From: Prevotella sp. UBA2755
GTDB lineage: Bacteria > Bacteroidota > Bacteroidia > Bacteroidales > Bacteroidaceae
Direction of reading: 5' to 3'
Length of the DNA: 5,500 nt
Assembly (NCBI GenBank): GCA_002353225.1
Contig: DEJF01000023.1
Location: forward strand, 2,246 to 7,745
In this document: piece by piece, positions 1-5,500 of the stretch
Position numbering within the stretch: position 1 is the first letter of the stretch
Layout: the number at the start of each line of letters is the position of its first letter
Position numbers and translations under genes: made by a program
The notes under the pieces: generated by a model
Told to the model about the DNA's origin: nothing
The model's database searches: none
Seen by the model: the letters and a program-made list of their open reading frames with translations, nothing else

Positions 1-1690
1 GGAAATCGAAAGCCACAACACCATTTTCTGTGTCTTCTTGAATGTTTTTTATCTTAAAGGGAGGAATGGTCTCGCCACTATAGAACAGATAATTAGGCAA
101 GTTCATATCTGCAGTGAGTTCCGTAACACCACTGGTTCCCGGGAAAGCATCGCCACAAAGACTTAATGCATATTCCGCTGTAGAATATGTTTTATTTTTC
201 CCTTGCAGATAACCATTAATCACCAGTCCGTCGGCAGGAACGAGACAGACATTAGGCATGCTGGGGGTATCGTTAGGATAGTCATTCATGTTTACCATCT
301 TATAGGGATAAGCGATATGCCATACCAATAAGCCATGCATCGATAAGGGCTTTTTGACTTTATCGACTGTCACGCTCTTCGCAATATTGAATCCAGGGAT
401 ATGACTTTCTGTATCCGCCGTATCAGCATACTCTATCATGAACCATTCCTCTGGGTCCGCTCCATTGCCGAATTTATAAGCCTTACCGCCTTTTATCAAT
501 GACTTCATCTCAATATGCTGAGACGCTGTCAACTCCTCTACTTCTATCCAACCCATAGCCGCCTGCTCCCATGCGGTATAAGGCACAGGAGAGTAACCTG
601 AACTTGCGTACTCACCATAGTCCATTAAATCCCAATACTCTGGAGTCTGATTATTGATCTGTGAATCGGTGGAGGTAGCATATAGGTCAGGCAGTCCCAT
701 ACCGTGGGAGAACTCATGAACACAGACACCAATACCATTTATATTAGTAGATGCTACAGGATCATCTTCTTTAAAACTGAATAGTTCTGCGCAGCAATTA
801 ATATAGCCAACCCTCACGTTATCTGACGTACTAATACCTTTATAGCCACATTTTGGCCATAAAGAATTCACTGGATTTCCACCAACATTCTGTCCATAGC
901 CAGCATAAACAATACAGATCAGTTCCGCTCTCCCATTGCCATTAGCATCATAGTCATTGAAGTCCACTTGGTCATCCACAGCAGCAATGGCATCCTTGCA
1001 GAACTGAGAGAAATTTACGTCTTTAGTACCACCACTATCATGTCCATAGTATTCCATTGTTTCCGGCAAGGTAATAGGACCTACAATATCAAACTGCGGT
1101 TTGAACTGCCCTTGGCTTGACCACTCAAAGTAACTTGCGACACTACAAATGTTCTTTTGCTCATTATGACCCAGATCCACTTGCTCTTCACCCTTGAAAT
1201 ACTGTTCAAACTGAGCCTTAGGGTCATCACTGACAAAATGGACATCAGAAAACTGAGCCAGAATAACCAGACATTTAGGATTTCCTGTATGGGGAAAATA
1301 ACTGGTGTTTGTCACCTGCGCCCGTCTGGCAGCCTGCTGTAACTCACCTGCCTTTCGATAAAACACATGATGACGATGCTGTTGCTGAAGACAGTATTTC
1401 TGTTCCACAGCAGTTCGCTTGTCTGGTTCATGTGCTAATAATTTTGTCGCAGACAACAAACCTGCCTCATCAATCTGCGCCAAATAGTAACCATTATCTT
1501 GTTGTACGACAATGGTTCCGTCATCCATTGATAACCATGAAGCATGTTCGTCGCCATATAATGTCAGCGTAACGATTGACCCGTCTGGCTGTGTGTAAGT
1601 ATAGGGAATACTTAACGCACGTGAAGCAAATATTGTCAGCACTCCCGCCAACAACAGCAAATTACTAAGTATCAGTCTTTTCATCATCAT
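1..1690 (-). CDS. Secreted M6-family zinc metallopeptidase (immune inhibitor A-like), 3' end missing
   Basis: The frame is open without a stop from ATG at 1690 to the left edge, giving about 563 residues. The C-terminus lies outside the window. The start MMMKRL is followed by a hydrophobic stretch (LILSNLLLLAGVLTIFA) that looks like a Sec signal peptide, with cleavage likely near residues 22-26. No lipobox cysteine follows, so export to the periplasm or beyond is inferred. Residues about 27-95 resemble the N-terminal region of M6 peptidases (TQPDGS, GDEHASW, DDG). The catalytic domain starts near residue 137 (CLVILAQFSDV). The zinc site is HEFSHGMGLPD, with H325, E326, H329 and D335 matching the M6 form HExxHxxGxxD. 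WDLMDYG with M356 fits the Met-turn. DYDANGNGRAE near residue 250 resembles a calcium-binding loop. An in-frame ATG at 1699 (MCKMMMKRL) is an alternative start. The family assignment is strong; the substrate is unknown. The domain seems to end near the edge (VVAFDF), so any secretion-sorting tail would lie beyond it. Confidence 0.9.
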   Translation of the reverse strand, partial: MMMKRLILSNLLLLAGVLTIFASRALSIPYTYTQPDGSIVTLTLYGDEHASWLSMDDGTIVVQQDNGYYLAQIDEAGLLSATKLLAHEPDKRTAVEQKYCLQQQHRHHVFYRKAGELQQAARRAQVTNTSYFPHTGNPKCLVILAQFSDVHFVSDDPKAQFEQYFKGEEQVDLGHNEQKNICSVASYFEWSSQGQFKPQFDIVGPITLPETMEYYGHDSGGTKDVNFSQFCKDAIAAVDDQVDFNDYDANGNGRAELICIVYAGYGQNVGGNPVNSLWPKCGYKGISTSDNVRVGYINCCAELFSFKEDDPVASTNINGIGVCVHEFSHGMGLPDLYATSTDSQINNQTPEYWDLMDYGEYASSGYSPVPYTAWEQAAMGWIEVEELTASQHIEMKSLIKGGKAYKFGNGADPEEWFMIEYADTADTESHIPGFNIAKSVTVDKVKKPLSMHGLLVWHIAYPYKMVNMNDYPNDTPSMPNVCLVPADGLVINGYLQGKNKTYSTAEYALSLCGDAFPGTSGVTELTADMNLPNYLFYSGETIPPFKIKNIQEDTENGVVAFDF

Positions 1691-1714
1691 TTTACACATG
1701 GGTCATATTGTGTG

Positions 1715-1722
1715 CAAAGGTA
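1715..1722 (-). promoter_or_regulatory. Bacteroidetes-type -7 element for the M6 peptidase gene
   Basis: Read on the minus strand this is TACCTTTG, matching the Bacteroidetes primary sigma factor -7 consensus TAnnTTTG. It sits 16-25 bp upstream of the two candidate ATGs (1699 and 1690), so the mRNA leader would be very short. I see no good TTG-type -33 element 19-21 bp further upstream, so the promoter may be weak or need an activator. Confidence 0.6.
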
Positions 1723-1783
1723 CAAATAAAATATGGAAAATGATAAAAGTAACCTTTATTTATGTTTTTTTAGATATTATCTA

Positions 1784-1814
1784 TTGACTATATTCAGGAA
1801 AATGATTATCTTTG
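1784..1814 (+). promoter_or_regulatory. Bacteroidetes-type promoter of the nrdDG operon
   Basis: A TTG at 1784-1786 is followed after 20 bp by TATCTTTG at 1807-1814. This fits the Bacteroidetes -33/-7 pattern (TTTG or TTG, N19-21, TAnnTTTG). Transcription would start near 1818-1822, leaving a leader of about 110 nt before the nrdD ATG at 1934. The position, spacing and A/T-rich surroundings all support it. The exact start site is inferred. Confidence 0.7.
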
Positions 1815-1821
1815 CACTCGA

Positions 1822-1892
1822 TTTCGGTTTTCCAAAACGGGAAACTTTTAGGAACCGAAAAATAAAAAAGTTATCCAAAACGGAAAACTTTT
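1822..1892 (+). promoter_or_regulatory. Tandem stem-loops in the nrdD 5' leader
   Basis: Two related hairpins lie between the predicted transcription start and nrdD. Hairpin 1 pairs GTTTTCC (1827-1833) with GGGAAAC (1839-1845) around the loop AAAAC: 7 bp including one U-G. Hairpin 2 pairs 1866-1876 (AAAAGTTATCC) with 1882-1892 (GGAAAACTTTT) around the same AAAAC loop: 10 bp with one A-A mismatch. A competing fold joins TTTCGGTT (1822-1829) to AACCGAAA (1853-1860) in a perfect 8-bp stem, which would break hairpin 1. The structures are visible by base pairing. A regulatory role, as an RNA element or a protein operator, is inference. I do not recognise this as a known riboswitch. Confidence 0.5.
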
Positions 1893-1893
1893 A
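1827..1893 (+). repeat. Two-copy 24-nt direct repeat upstream of nrdD
   Basis: The copies at 1827-1850 and 1870-1893 match at 22 of 24 positions. The last 20 bases of each (1831-1850 and 1874-1893) match at 19 of 20. The start-to-start offset is 43 bp, about four helical turns, so both copies would face the same side of the DNA. Nineteen A-rich bases separate them. The core is TCCAAAACGG. These copies generate the two stem-loops described for the leader. Confidence 0.8.
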
Positions 1894-1933
1894 TAGACTA
1901 TGAATAATTAAAAACTTGATAATATATAGAACA

Positions 1934-4033
1934 ATGGAAATTAAAAACTTTACCATCACAAAACGCGACGGATCGAAAGATCAGTTCTCGCTGGACAAGA
2001 TTATGAATGCCATTCTGAAGGCATTTGACAGTGTCAACCAACCCACAGACCTTGGTGCTATCTCCAAGATCCTCAGTCGTTTAGACATCCATAACGACAT
2101 TACTGTAGAGGACATCCAGAACCAAGTGGAAGAGGCTCTGATGAGTGAGGGCTACTATAAGGTAGCAAAGTCTTTCATGCTATACCGTCAGGCTCATACA
2201 GAGGATCGTGAGACGCTTGCCAAATTGGAATTCTTGTCAGAATATTGTGAGTCTGTGAATGCAGCAACTGGTTCAAAGTATGACGCAAATGCAAATGTCG
2301 AGCACAAAAATATTGCCACTTTGATTGGTGAGTTGCCTAAATCAAATTTCATTCGTCTGAACCGTCGTCTGCTGACTGATCGTATTAAGAAGATGTATGG
2401 TAAACAACTTGCTGATGAGTATATCGACAAACTGACCCACCATTTTATCTATAAGAATGACGAGACAAGCCTTGCCAACTACTGTGCTTCTATCACGATG
2501 TATCCTTGGCTGATCGGTGGTACCATTTCCATTGGTGGTAACTCTACGGCTCCTACAAACTTGAAGAGTTTTTGTGGTGGTTTCGTGAATATGGTGTTCA
2601 TGGTGTCCAGTATGCTGAGCGGTGCTTGTGCTACTCCTGAGTTCCTGATGTACATGAACTATTTCTTAGGCAAGGAATACGGACAAGACTATTATAAGCA
2701 TTCTGATGAACAGGCAGACCTCAGTTTGAAGAAACGTACGCTTGATAAGGTTATCACCGACTATTTCGAACAGATTGTCTATACCCTGAACCAGCCAACT
2801 GGTGCCCGCAACTATCAGGCTGTGTTCTGGAATGTCGCTTACTACGATAAGTACTATTTTGAGAGTATCTTTGGTGAGTTCTACTTCCCTGATGGCTCCA
2901 AGCCTGACTGGGAGGGACTCTCATGGTTGCAGAAGCGTTTTATGAAGTGGTTCAACCAGGAGCGTACTAAGACCTTGCTGACTTTCCCTGTAGAAACCAT
3001 GGCATTACTCGTTGACGAGAATGGTGAGTGCAAGGACAAGGAATGGGGAGATTTTACCGCAGAGATGTATGCCGAAGGACACTCATTCTTTACCTATATG
3101 AGTGACAATGCCGATTCTCTGAGTTCGTGCTGCCGTCTGCGTAACGAGATTACAGATAATGGCTTTAGTTATACACTGGGAGCCGGTGGTGTGTCTACAG
3201 GTTCTAAGAGTGTGCTGACTATCAACTTGAACCGTTGTATCCAGTATGCTGTCAATCACAAGATAGACTATCTGGAGTACTTGGGTAGCATCATCGACCT
3301 TTGCCATAAAGTACAAATGGCTTATAACGAGAACCTGAAGGAGTTACAGGCTCATGGTATGCTACCTCTCTTCGATGCTGGTTATATCAACATCAATCGT
3401 CAATATCTGACTATTGGTATCAACGGACTGGTGGAGGCAGCCGAGTTCATGGGACTGAAAATCACTCCTAATGATGACTATATGCACTTTGTACAGGGTA
3501 TTCTGGGCTTGGTAGAAAAGTATAACAAACAGTACCGCACCAAGGAGGTTATGTTCAACTGCGAGATGATTCCTGCAGAAAACGTAGGTGTAAAGCATGC
3601 CAAGTGGGATCGTGAGGACGGCTATTTCGTACCACGTGACTGCTACAACAGTTATTTCTATGTCGTAGAGGATGACTCCCTAACCATCATTGACAAGTTT
3701 AAGTTACATGGTGCTCCCTATATTGAGCACCTCACAGGTGGCTCGGCACTCCACATGAACTTAGAGGAACATCTCAGCAAGCAGCAGTATGCTCATTTGC
3801 TGAAAGTCGCTGCTCAGGAAGGATGCAATTACTTTACGTTCAATATCCCAAATACTGTATGCAACGACTGCGGACATATTGACAAACGTTATTTGAAGGA
3901 GTGCCCACATTGCCATTCCAAGAATGTCGACTACATGACACGTATCATCGGTTATCTAAAGCGTGTCAGCAATTTCTCACAGCCTCGTCAGGAAGAGGCT
4001 GCACGCCGCTTCTATGCACATGCTAACAAATAA
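1934..4033 (+). CDS. nrdD: Anaerobic (class III) ribonucleoside-triphosphate reductase, glycyl radical subunit
   Basis: This enzyme reduces ribonucleoside triphosphates to deoxyribonucleotides without oxygen, using a glycyl radical made by NrdG. Its 699 residues are close to the E. coli length of 712. Residues 1-92 form an ATP-cone (ITKRDGS near the start), the allosteric nucleotide site. The catalytic barrel follows, with candidate active-site cysteines C184 (ANYCAS) and C399/C400 (SLSSCCRL). The second motif matches the class III thiyl-radical region. Near the C-terminus C643/C646 and C657/C660 form a CxxC...CxxC zinc site. The glycyl radical is G673 in RIIGYL, 27 residues from the end. The ATG at 1934 is preferred over an in-frame TTG at 1916, which would add MIIYRT ahead of the ATP-cone and lacks support. 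The nrdG start is 2 bp downstream, so the pair is surely co-transcribed. Details such as the C184 context depart from the E. coli form. Which reductant it uses (formate or a thioredoxin-like protein) cannot be decided here. Confidence 0.96.
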   Translation: MEIKNFTITKRDGSKDQFSLDKIMNAILKAFDSVNQPTDLGAISKILSRLDIHNDITVEDIQNQVEEALMSEGYYKVAKSFMLYRQAHTEDRETLAKLEFLSEYCESVNAATGSKYDANANVEHKNIATLIGELPKSNFIRLNRRLLTDRIKKMYGKQLADEYIDKLTHHFIYKNDETSLANYCASITMYPWLIGGTISIGGNSTAPTNLKSFCGGFVNMVFMVSSMLSGACATPEFLMYMNYFLGKEYGQDYYKHSDEQADLSLKKRTLDKVITDYFEQIVYTLNQPTGARNYQAVFWNVAYYDKYYFESIFGEFYFPDGSKPDWEGLSWLQKRFMKWFNQERTKTLLTFPVETMALLVDENGECKDKEWGDFTAEMYAEGHSFFTYMSDNADSLSSCCRLRNEITDNGFSYTLGAGGVSTGSKSVLTINLNRCIQYAVNHKIDYLEYLGSIIDLCHKVQMAYNENLKELQAHGMLPLFDAGYININRQYLTIGINGLVEAAEFMGLKITPNDDYMHFVQGILGLVEKYNKQYRTKEVMFNCEMIPAENVGVKHAKWDREDGYFVPRDCYNSYFYVVEDDSLTIIDKFKLHGAPYIEHLTGGSALHMNLEEHLSKQQYAHLLKVAAQEGCNYFTFNIPNTVCNDCGHIDKRYLKECPHCHSKNVDYMTRIIGYLKRVSNFSQPRQEEAARRFYAHANK

Positions 4034-4035
4034 TC

Positions 4036-4503
4036 ATGCTTAAATACGTCAACACTGGCATCGTTTTCCAAGAGATACCCGATGAAACGACACTGGCGAT
4101 TAATATCTCCAACTGTCCTTGCCAATGCCCTGGCTGTCACAGTCACTATCTCTGGGAGGACATCGGACTTCCCTTGGACACCGATGCCATTGATGACTTT
4201 GTAAGGAAATTCGGTAGCGACATCACCTGTATCGCTTTTATGGGTGGTGACGCTGACCCAAAGGGGGTTCATCAACTTGCCTTATATGTTCATGAGACTT
4301 ACCCTGAGTTCAAGGTTGCATGGTATAGTGGACGCATCCGTATCTCTTCCGCTATTTGTAAGACGGATTTCGATTATATTAAAGTAGGGCCATATATCAA
4401 GCATCTCGGTCCGTTGAAAGAGCCAACCACCAACCAACGGCTCTATCGGAAAACGGGGAATAGTGAGTTTGAGGACATCACAAGTCGTTTCTGGAGAAAA
4501 TAA
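4036..4503 (+). CDS. nrdG: Radical SAM activase of anaerobic ribonucleotide reductase
   Basis: NrdG binds a [4Fe-4S] cluster and S-adenosylmethionine and abstracts hydrogen from the NrdD glycine (G673 here) to create the stable radical. The 155 residues match the usual NrdG length. The cluster motif is C27-x3-C31-x2-C34 (CPCQCPGC), with an extra cysteine at C29. GGD at 70-72 (FMGGDAD) fits the SAM-binding glycine motif that follows strand 2. Canonical NrdGs carry a DGPGxR-like segment before the cysteines and an Asn soon after them. This one instead has IPDETTLAINISNC before and CHSHYLWED after. That resembles the divergent NrdG type I recall as the NrdG3 grouping, which pairs with a divergent NrdD; this sub-type call is from memory. 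It starts 2 bp after the nrdD stop and ends 8 bp before the next gene. The overall function is well supported by context and motif. Confidence 0.93.
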   Translation: MLKYVNTGIVFQEIPDETTLAINISNCPCQCPGCHSHYLWEDIGLPLDTDAIDDFVRKFGSDITCIAFMGGDADPKGVHQLALYVHETYPEFKVAWYSGRIRISSAICKTDFDYIKVGPYIKHLGPLKEPTTNQRLYRKTGNSEFEDITSRFWRK

Positions 4504-4511
4504 TTGATGCT

Positions 4512-5045
4512 ATGAAAATCTGTATCTTCTGTTCTGCCAATGCCAATATCGATTCTGATTTCTTCCGTATGACGGAGGAATTAGGGCAATGGGCTGCTAA
4601 AAACAACCATTCTATTGTTTATGGAGGGGTAAATCAAGGTTTGATGGAATGTGTGGCGAAAGCCGCCCATGAGGCTGGTGGCAAGACCATCGGCGTTATT
4701 CCTACTCTTGTGGAGAAATCGGGGCGTATCAGCCAGTATGTGGATGTGGAGTTGCTTTGTGATAATTTAAACGACCGAAAGCAACTCATGCAAGATCAAG
4801 CCGATGTGTTTATCGCCCTCCCAGGCGGTATAGGCACTCTTGACGAGGTCTTCACCATCGCCGCATCCGCAACGATTGGCTATCACAGTAAGAAAGTCGT
4901 TCTCTATAATATGAAAGGCTTTTGGAATTCCCTCATTACACTTTTAGATGATTTACAAGCAAAAGGGTTCACCAGAAAAAATTGGCGAACTCAAATAGAG
5001 GTCGCCAATTCTTTAGAGGATATCCAGCAGTTACTCGCTGAATAG
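4512..5045 (+). CDS. LOG-family (TIGR00730-type) Rossmann-fold protein, putative nucleoside 5'-monophosphate phosphoribohydrolase
   Basis: The 177 residues fit the LOG family, whose studied members split the N-glycosidic bond of nucleoside or cytokinin-riboside 5'-monophosphates to give free base and ribose 5-phosphate. Visible motifs are a first beta strand (MKICIFCSANA), a glycine loop YGGVNQGLM (37-45), R89-K90 in NDRKQLM, and PGGIGTLDE (104-112). R89 and E112 correspond to the family's conserved catalytic Arg and Glu. The first loop is GGVNQGLME instead of the more common GGGxxGLMG, a mild variation. An ATG at 4507 meets a stop after one codon, so 4512 is the start. It lies 8 bp after nrdG on the same strand, with no promoter or terminator seen between, so co-transcription with nrdDG is likely. 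Older databases call such proteins lysine decarboxylase-like; that label is not supported. The bacterial substrate is unknown, and plant-hormone activation should not be assumed. Confidence 0.9.
   Translation: MKICIFCSANANIDSDFFRMTEELGQWAAKNNHSIVYGGVNQGLMECVAKAAHEAGGKTIGVIPTLVEKSGRISQYVDVELLCDNLNDRKQLMQDQADVFIALPGGIGTLDEVFTIAASATIGYHSKKVVLYNMKGFWNSLITLLDDLQAKGFTRKNWRTQIEVANSLEDIQQLLAE
4976..5010 (-). terminator. Probable intrinsic terminator of the flavoprotein gene, inside the LOG coding region
   Basis: A perfect 9-bp inverted repeat, AATTGGCGA (4980-4988) and TCGCCAATT (5002-5010), flanks a 13-nt loop. On the minus strand the second arm runs into six T residues (4981-4976), as in a Rho-independent terminator. 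It begins 38 nt beyond the flavoprotein stop codon. On the plus strand the hairpin precedes the LOG stop by about 30 nt and is followed only by CTTT, so it suits the minus strand. The stem has only four G/C pairs, so its strength is uncertain. Confidence 0.6.
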
Positions 5046-5047
5046 TC

Positions 5048-5500
5048 TTATTCCGCCTTTAAACGTTCTGCCATTGCACGGCCTAATGCCTCACAGGCGG
5101 CTTTGGTTTCTGATGTCAGACTCTGCTTTATCTCAACAGGCTCTCCTACTGGCTCATAATGCAGTTTTTCCTCATTCCAACGTCCAATCTCACTGACTGC
5201 CTTAGAAGCCCATCCGTAGGAACCAAACCAACCCAACAAGTGGTTTTTGATGTCTTTACCTGCCAGTTCTGAGAGAAGGACATCCATCTCATGATAGAGT
5301 GCCGTATTATAAGTAGGAGCACCTACTATCAAACCCTTATAGCGGAACACATCACGGATAATATAGGAGTGGTGAGTCTTTGAGACATTATACATCACAA
5401 TGTTCTTCACACCAGCCTCAGAGGCTACGCGAGCAATCACCTCAGCAGCACGCTCCGTGTTACCATACATGGTACCATAGCAAATAACAAGACCTGGCTC
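5048..5500 (-). CDS. C-terminal flavodoxin domain of a probable FprA-type flavo-diiron protein, 5' end missing
   Basis: The frame is open to the right edge and gives the last 150 residues of a protein whose start lies outside. An ATG at 5470 falls inside the FMN phosphate-binding loop (CYGTMYGNTER), so it is not the start. Further flavodoxin features are GLIVGAPTYNTALYHEMDVLLSEL and GWFGSYGWASKAV. The second and third of these are typical of the flavodoxin half of A-type flavoproteins, which join an N-terminal metallo-beta-lactamase-like diiron domain to FMN and reduce O2 to water or NO to N2O in the cytoplasm. The diiron domain is not visible, so a stand-alone flavodoxin-like protein is possible but less likely. 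No rubredoxin extension follows; the protein ends in RLKAE. The gene converges on the LOG gene, with stop codons 2 bp apart. Confidence 0.8.
   Translation of the reverse strand, partial: EPGLVICYGTMYGNTERAAEVIARVASEAGVKNIVMYNVSKTHHSYIIRDVFRYKGLIVGAPTYNTALYHEMDVLLSELAGKDIKNHLLGWFGSYGWASKAVSEIGRWNEEKLHYEPVGEPVEIKQSLTSETKAACEALGRAMAERLKAE

Noticed and set aside
1157..1572. Two plus-strand ORFs (61 and 87 aa) opposite the peptidase gene
   Set aside because: They are antisense to a continuous, motif-bearing M6 peptidase frame and show no recognisable domain.
1756..1771. T-rich run in the intergenic region as a terminator
   Set aside because: No stem-loop precedes it. It is more likely the A/T-rich upstream region of the nrdD promoter.
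1827..1893. Two direct repeats with a short spacer, resembling a minimal CRISPR array
   Set aside because: There are only two copies of 24 nt with a 19-nt A-rich gap, located in a gene leader with no cas genes nearby. The copies are better explained as paired hairpins or operators.
1916..1933. TTG start extending nrdD by six residues
   Set aside because: The added MIIYRT precedes a normal ATP-cone start (MEIKNFTITKRDG). The ATG at 1934 is the ordinary choice and TTG starts are rare.
1916..1934. TTG-N13-CAA partial palindrome, possible FNR/CRP-type or NrdR site
   Set aside because: The spacing and inner bases do not fit the FNR (TTGAT-N4-ATCAA) or NrdR consensus. It lies at the start codon, far from the promoter, in A/T-rich sequence where such matches occur by chance.
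2194..4275. Four minus-strand ORFs (77-87 aa) opposite nrdD and nrdG
   Set aside because: They are antisense shadows of well-supported genes, with no promoter or domain evidence.

Overview
The window looks like a chromosomal segment from an anaerobic Bacteroidales bacterium, probably Prevotella or a relative. This rests on promoter elements of the Bacteroidetes type (TAnnTTTG at about -7), the absence of clear Shine-Dalgarno sequences, a secreted M6-type metallopeptidase, a class III anaerobic ribonucleotide reductase and an FprA-like flavoprotein. The genus is an inference from style and gene content, not from a database match.

Layout. Positions 1-1690 (minus strand) hold most of a secreted M6-family zinc metallopeptidase whose C-terminus lies off the left edge. 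Positions 1691-1933 are a divergent intergenic region. It carries one promoter facing each way and, in the leader of the plus-strand operon, a tandem pair of related stem-loops. Positions 1934-4033 encode NrdD, the anaerobic ribonucleoside-triphosphate reductase. Two bases later comes NrdG, its radical-SAM activase (4036-4503), then eight bases later a LOG/TIGR00730-type Rossmann-fold protein (4512-5045). These three are close enough to be one operon. Running toward them on the minus strand (5048-5500) is the C-terminal flavodoxin domain of what is probably an FprA-type flavo-diiron protein, whose N-terminus lies off the right edge. The two convergent genes have stop codons only 2 bp apart, and the apparent terminator for the flavoprotein lies inside the LOG coding sequence.

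How the genes fit together. NrdD makes dNTPs without oxygen and depends on an oxygen-labile glycyl radical, which NrdG installs. LOG-family proteins hydrolyse nucleoside 5'-monophosphates, so a nucleotide-related role beside nrdDG is reasonable but unproven. A flavo-diiron protein would remove O2 or NO, either of which would harm the radical enzyme. The peptidase appears unrelated and shares only the intergenic region.

I see no mobile element, tRNA, rRNA, CRISPR array or defence system. The part least explained by known families is the repeated stem-loop leader of the nrd operon. The NrdD/NrdG pair also looks divergent from the E. coli type.
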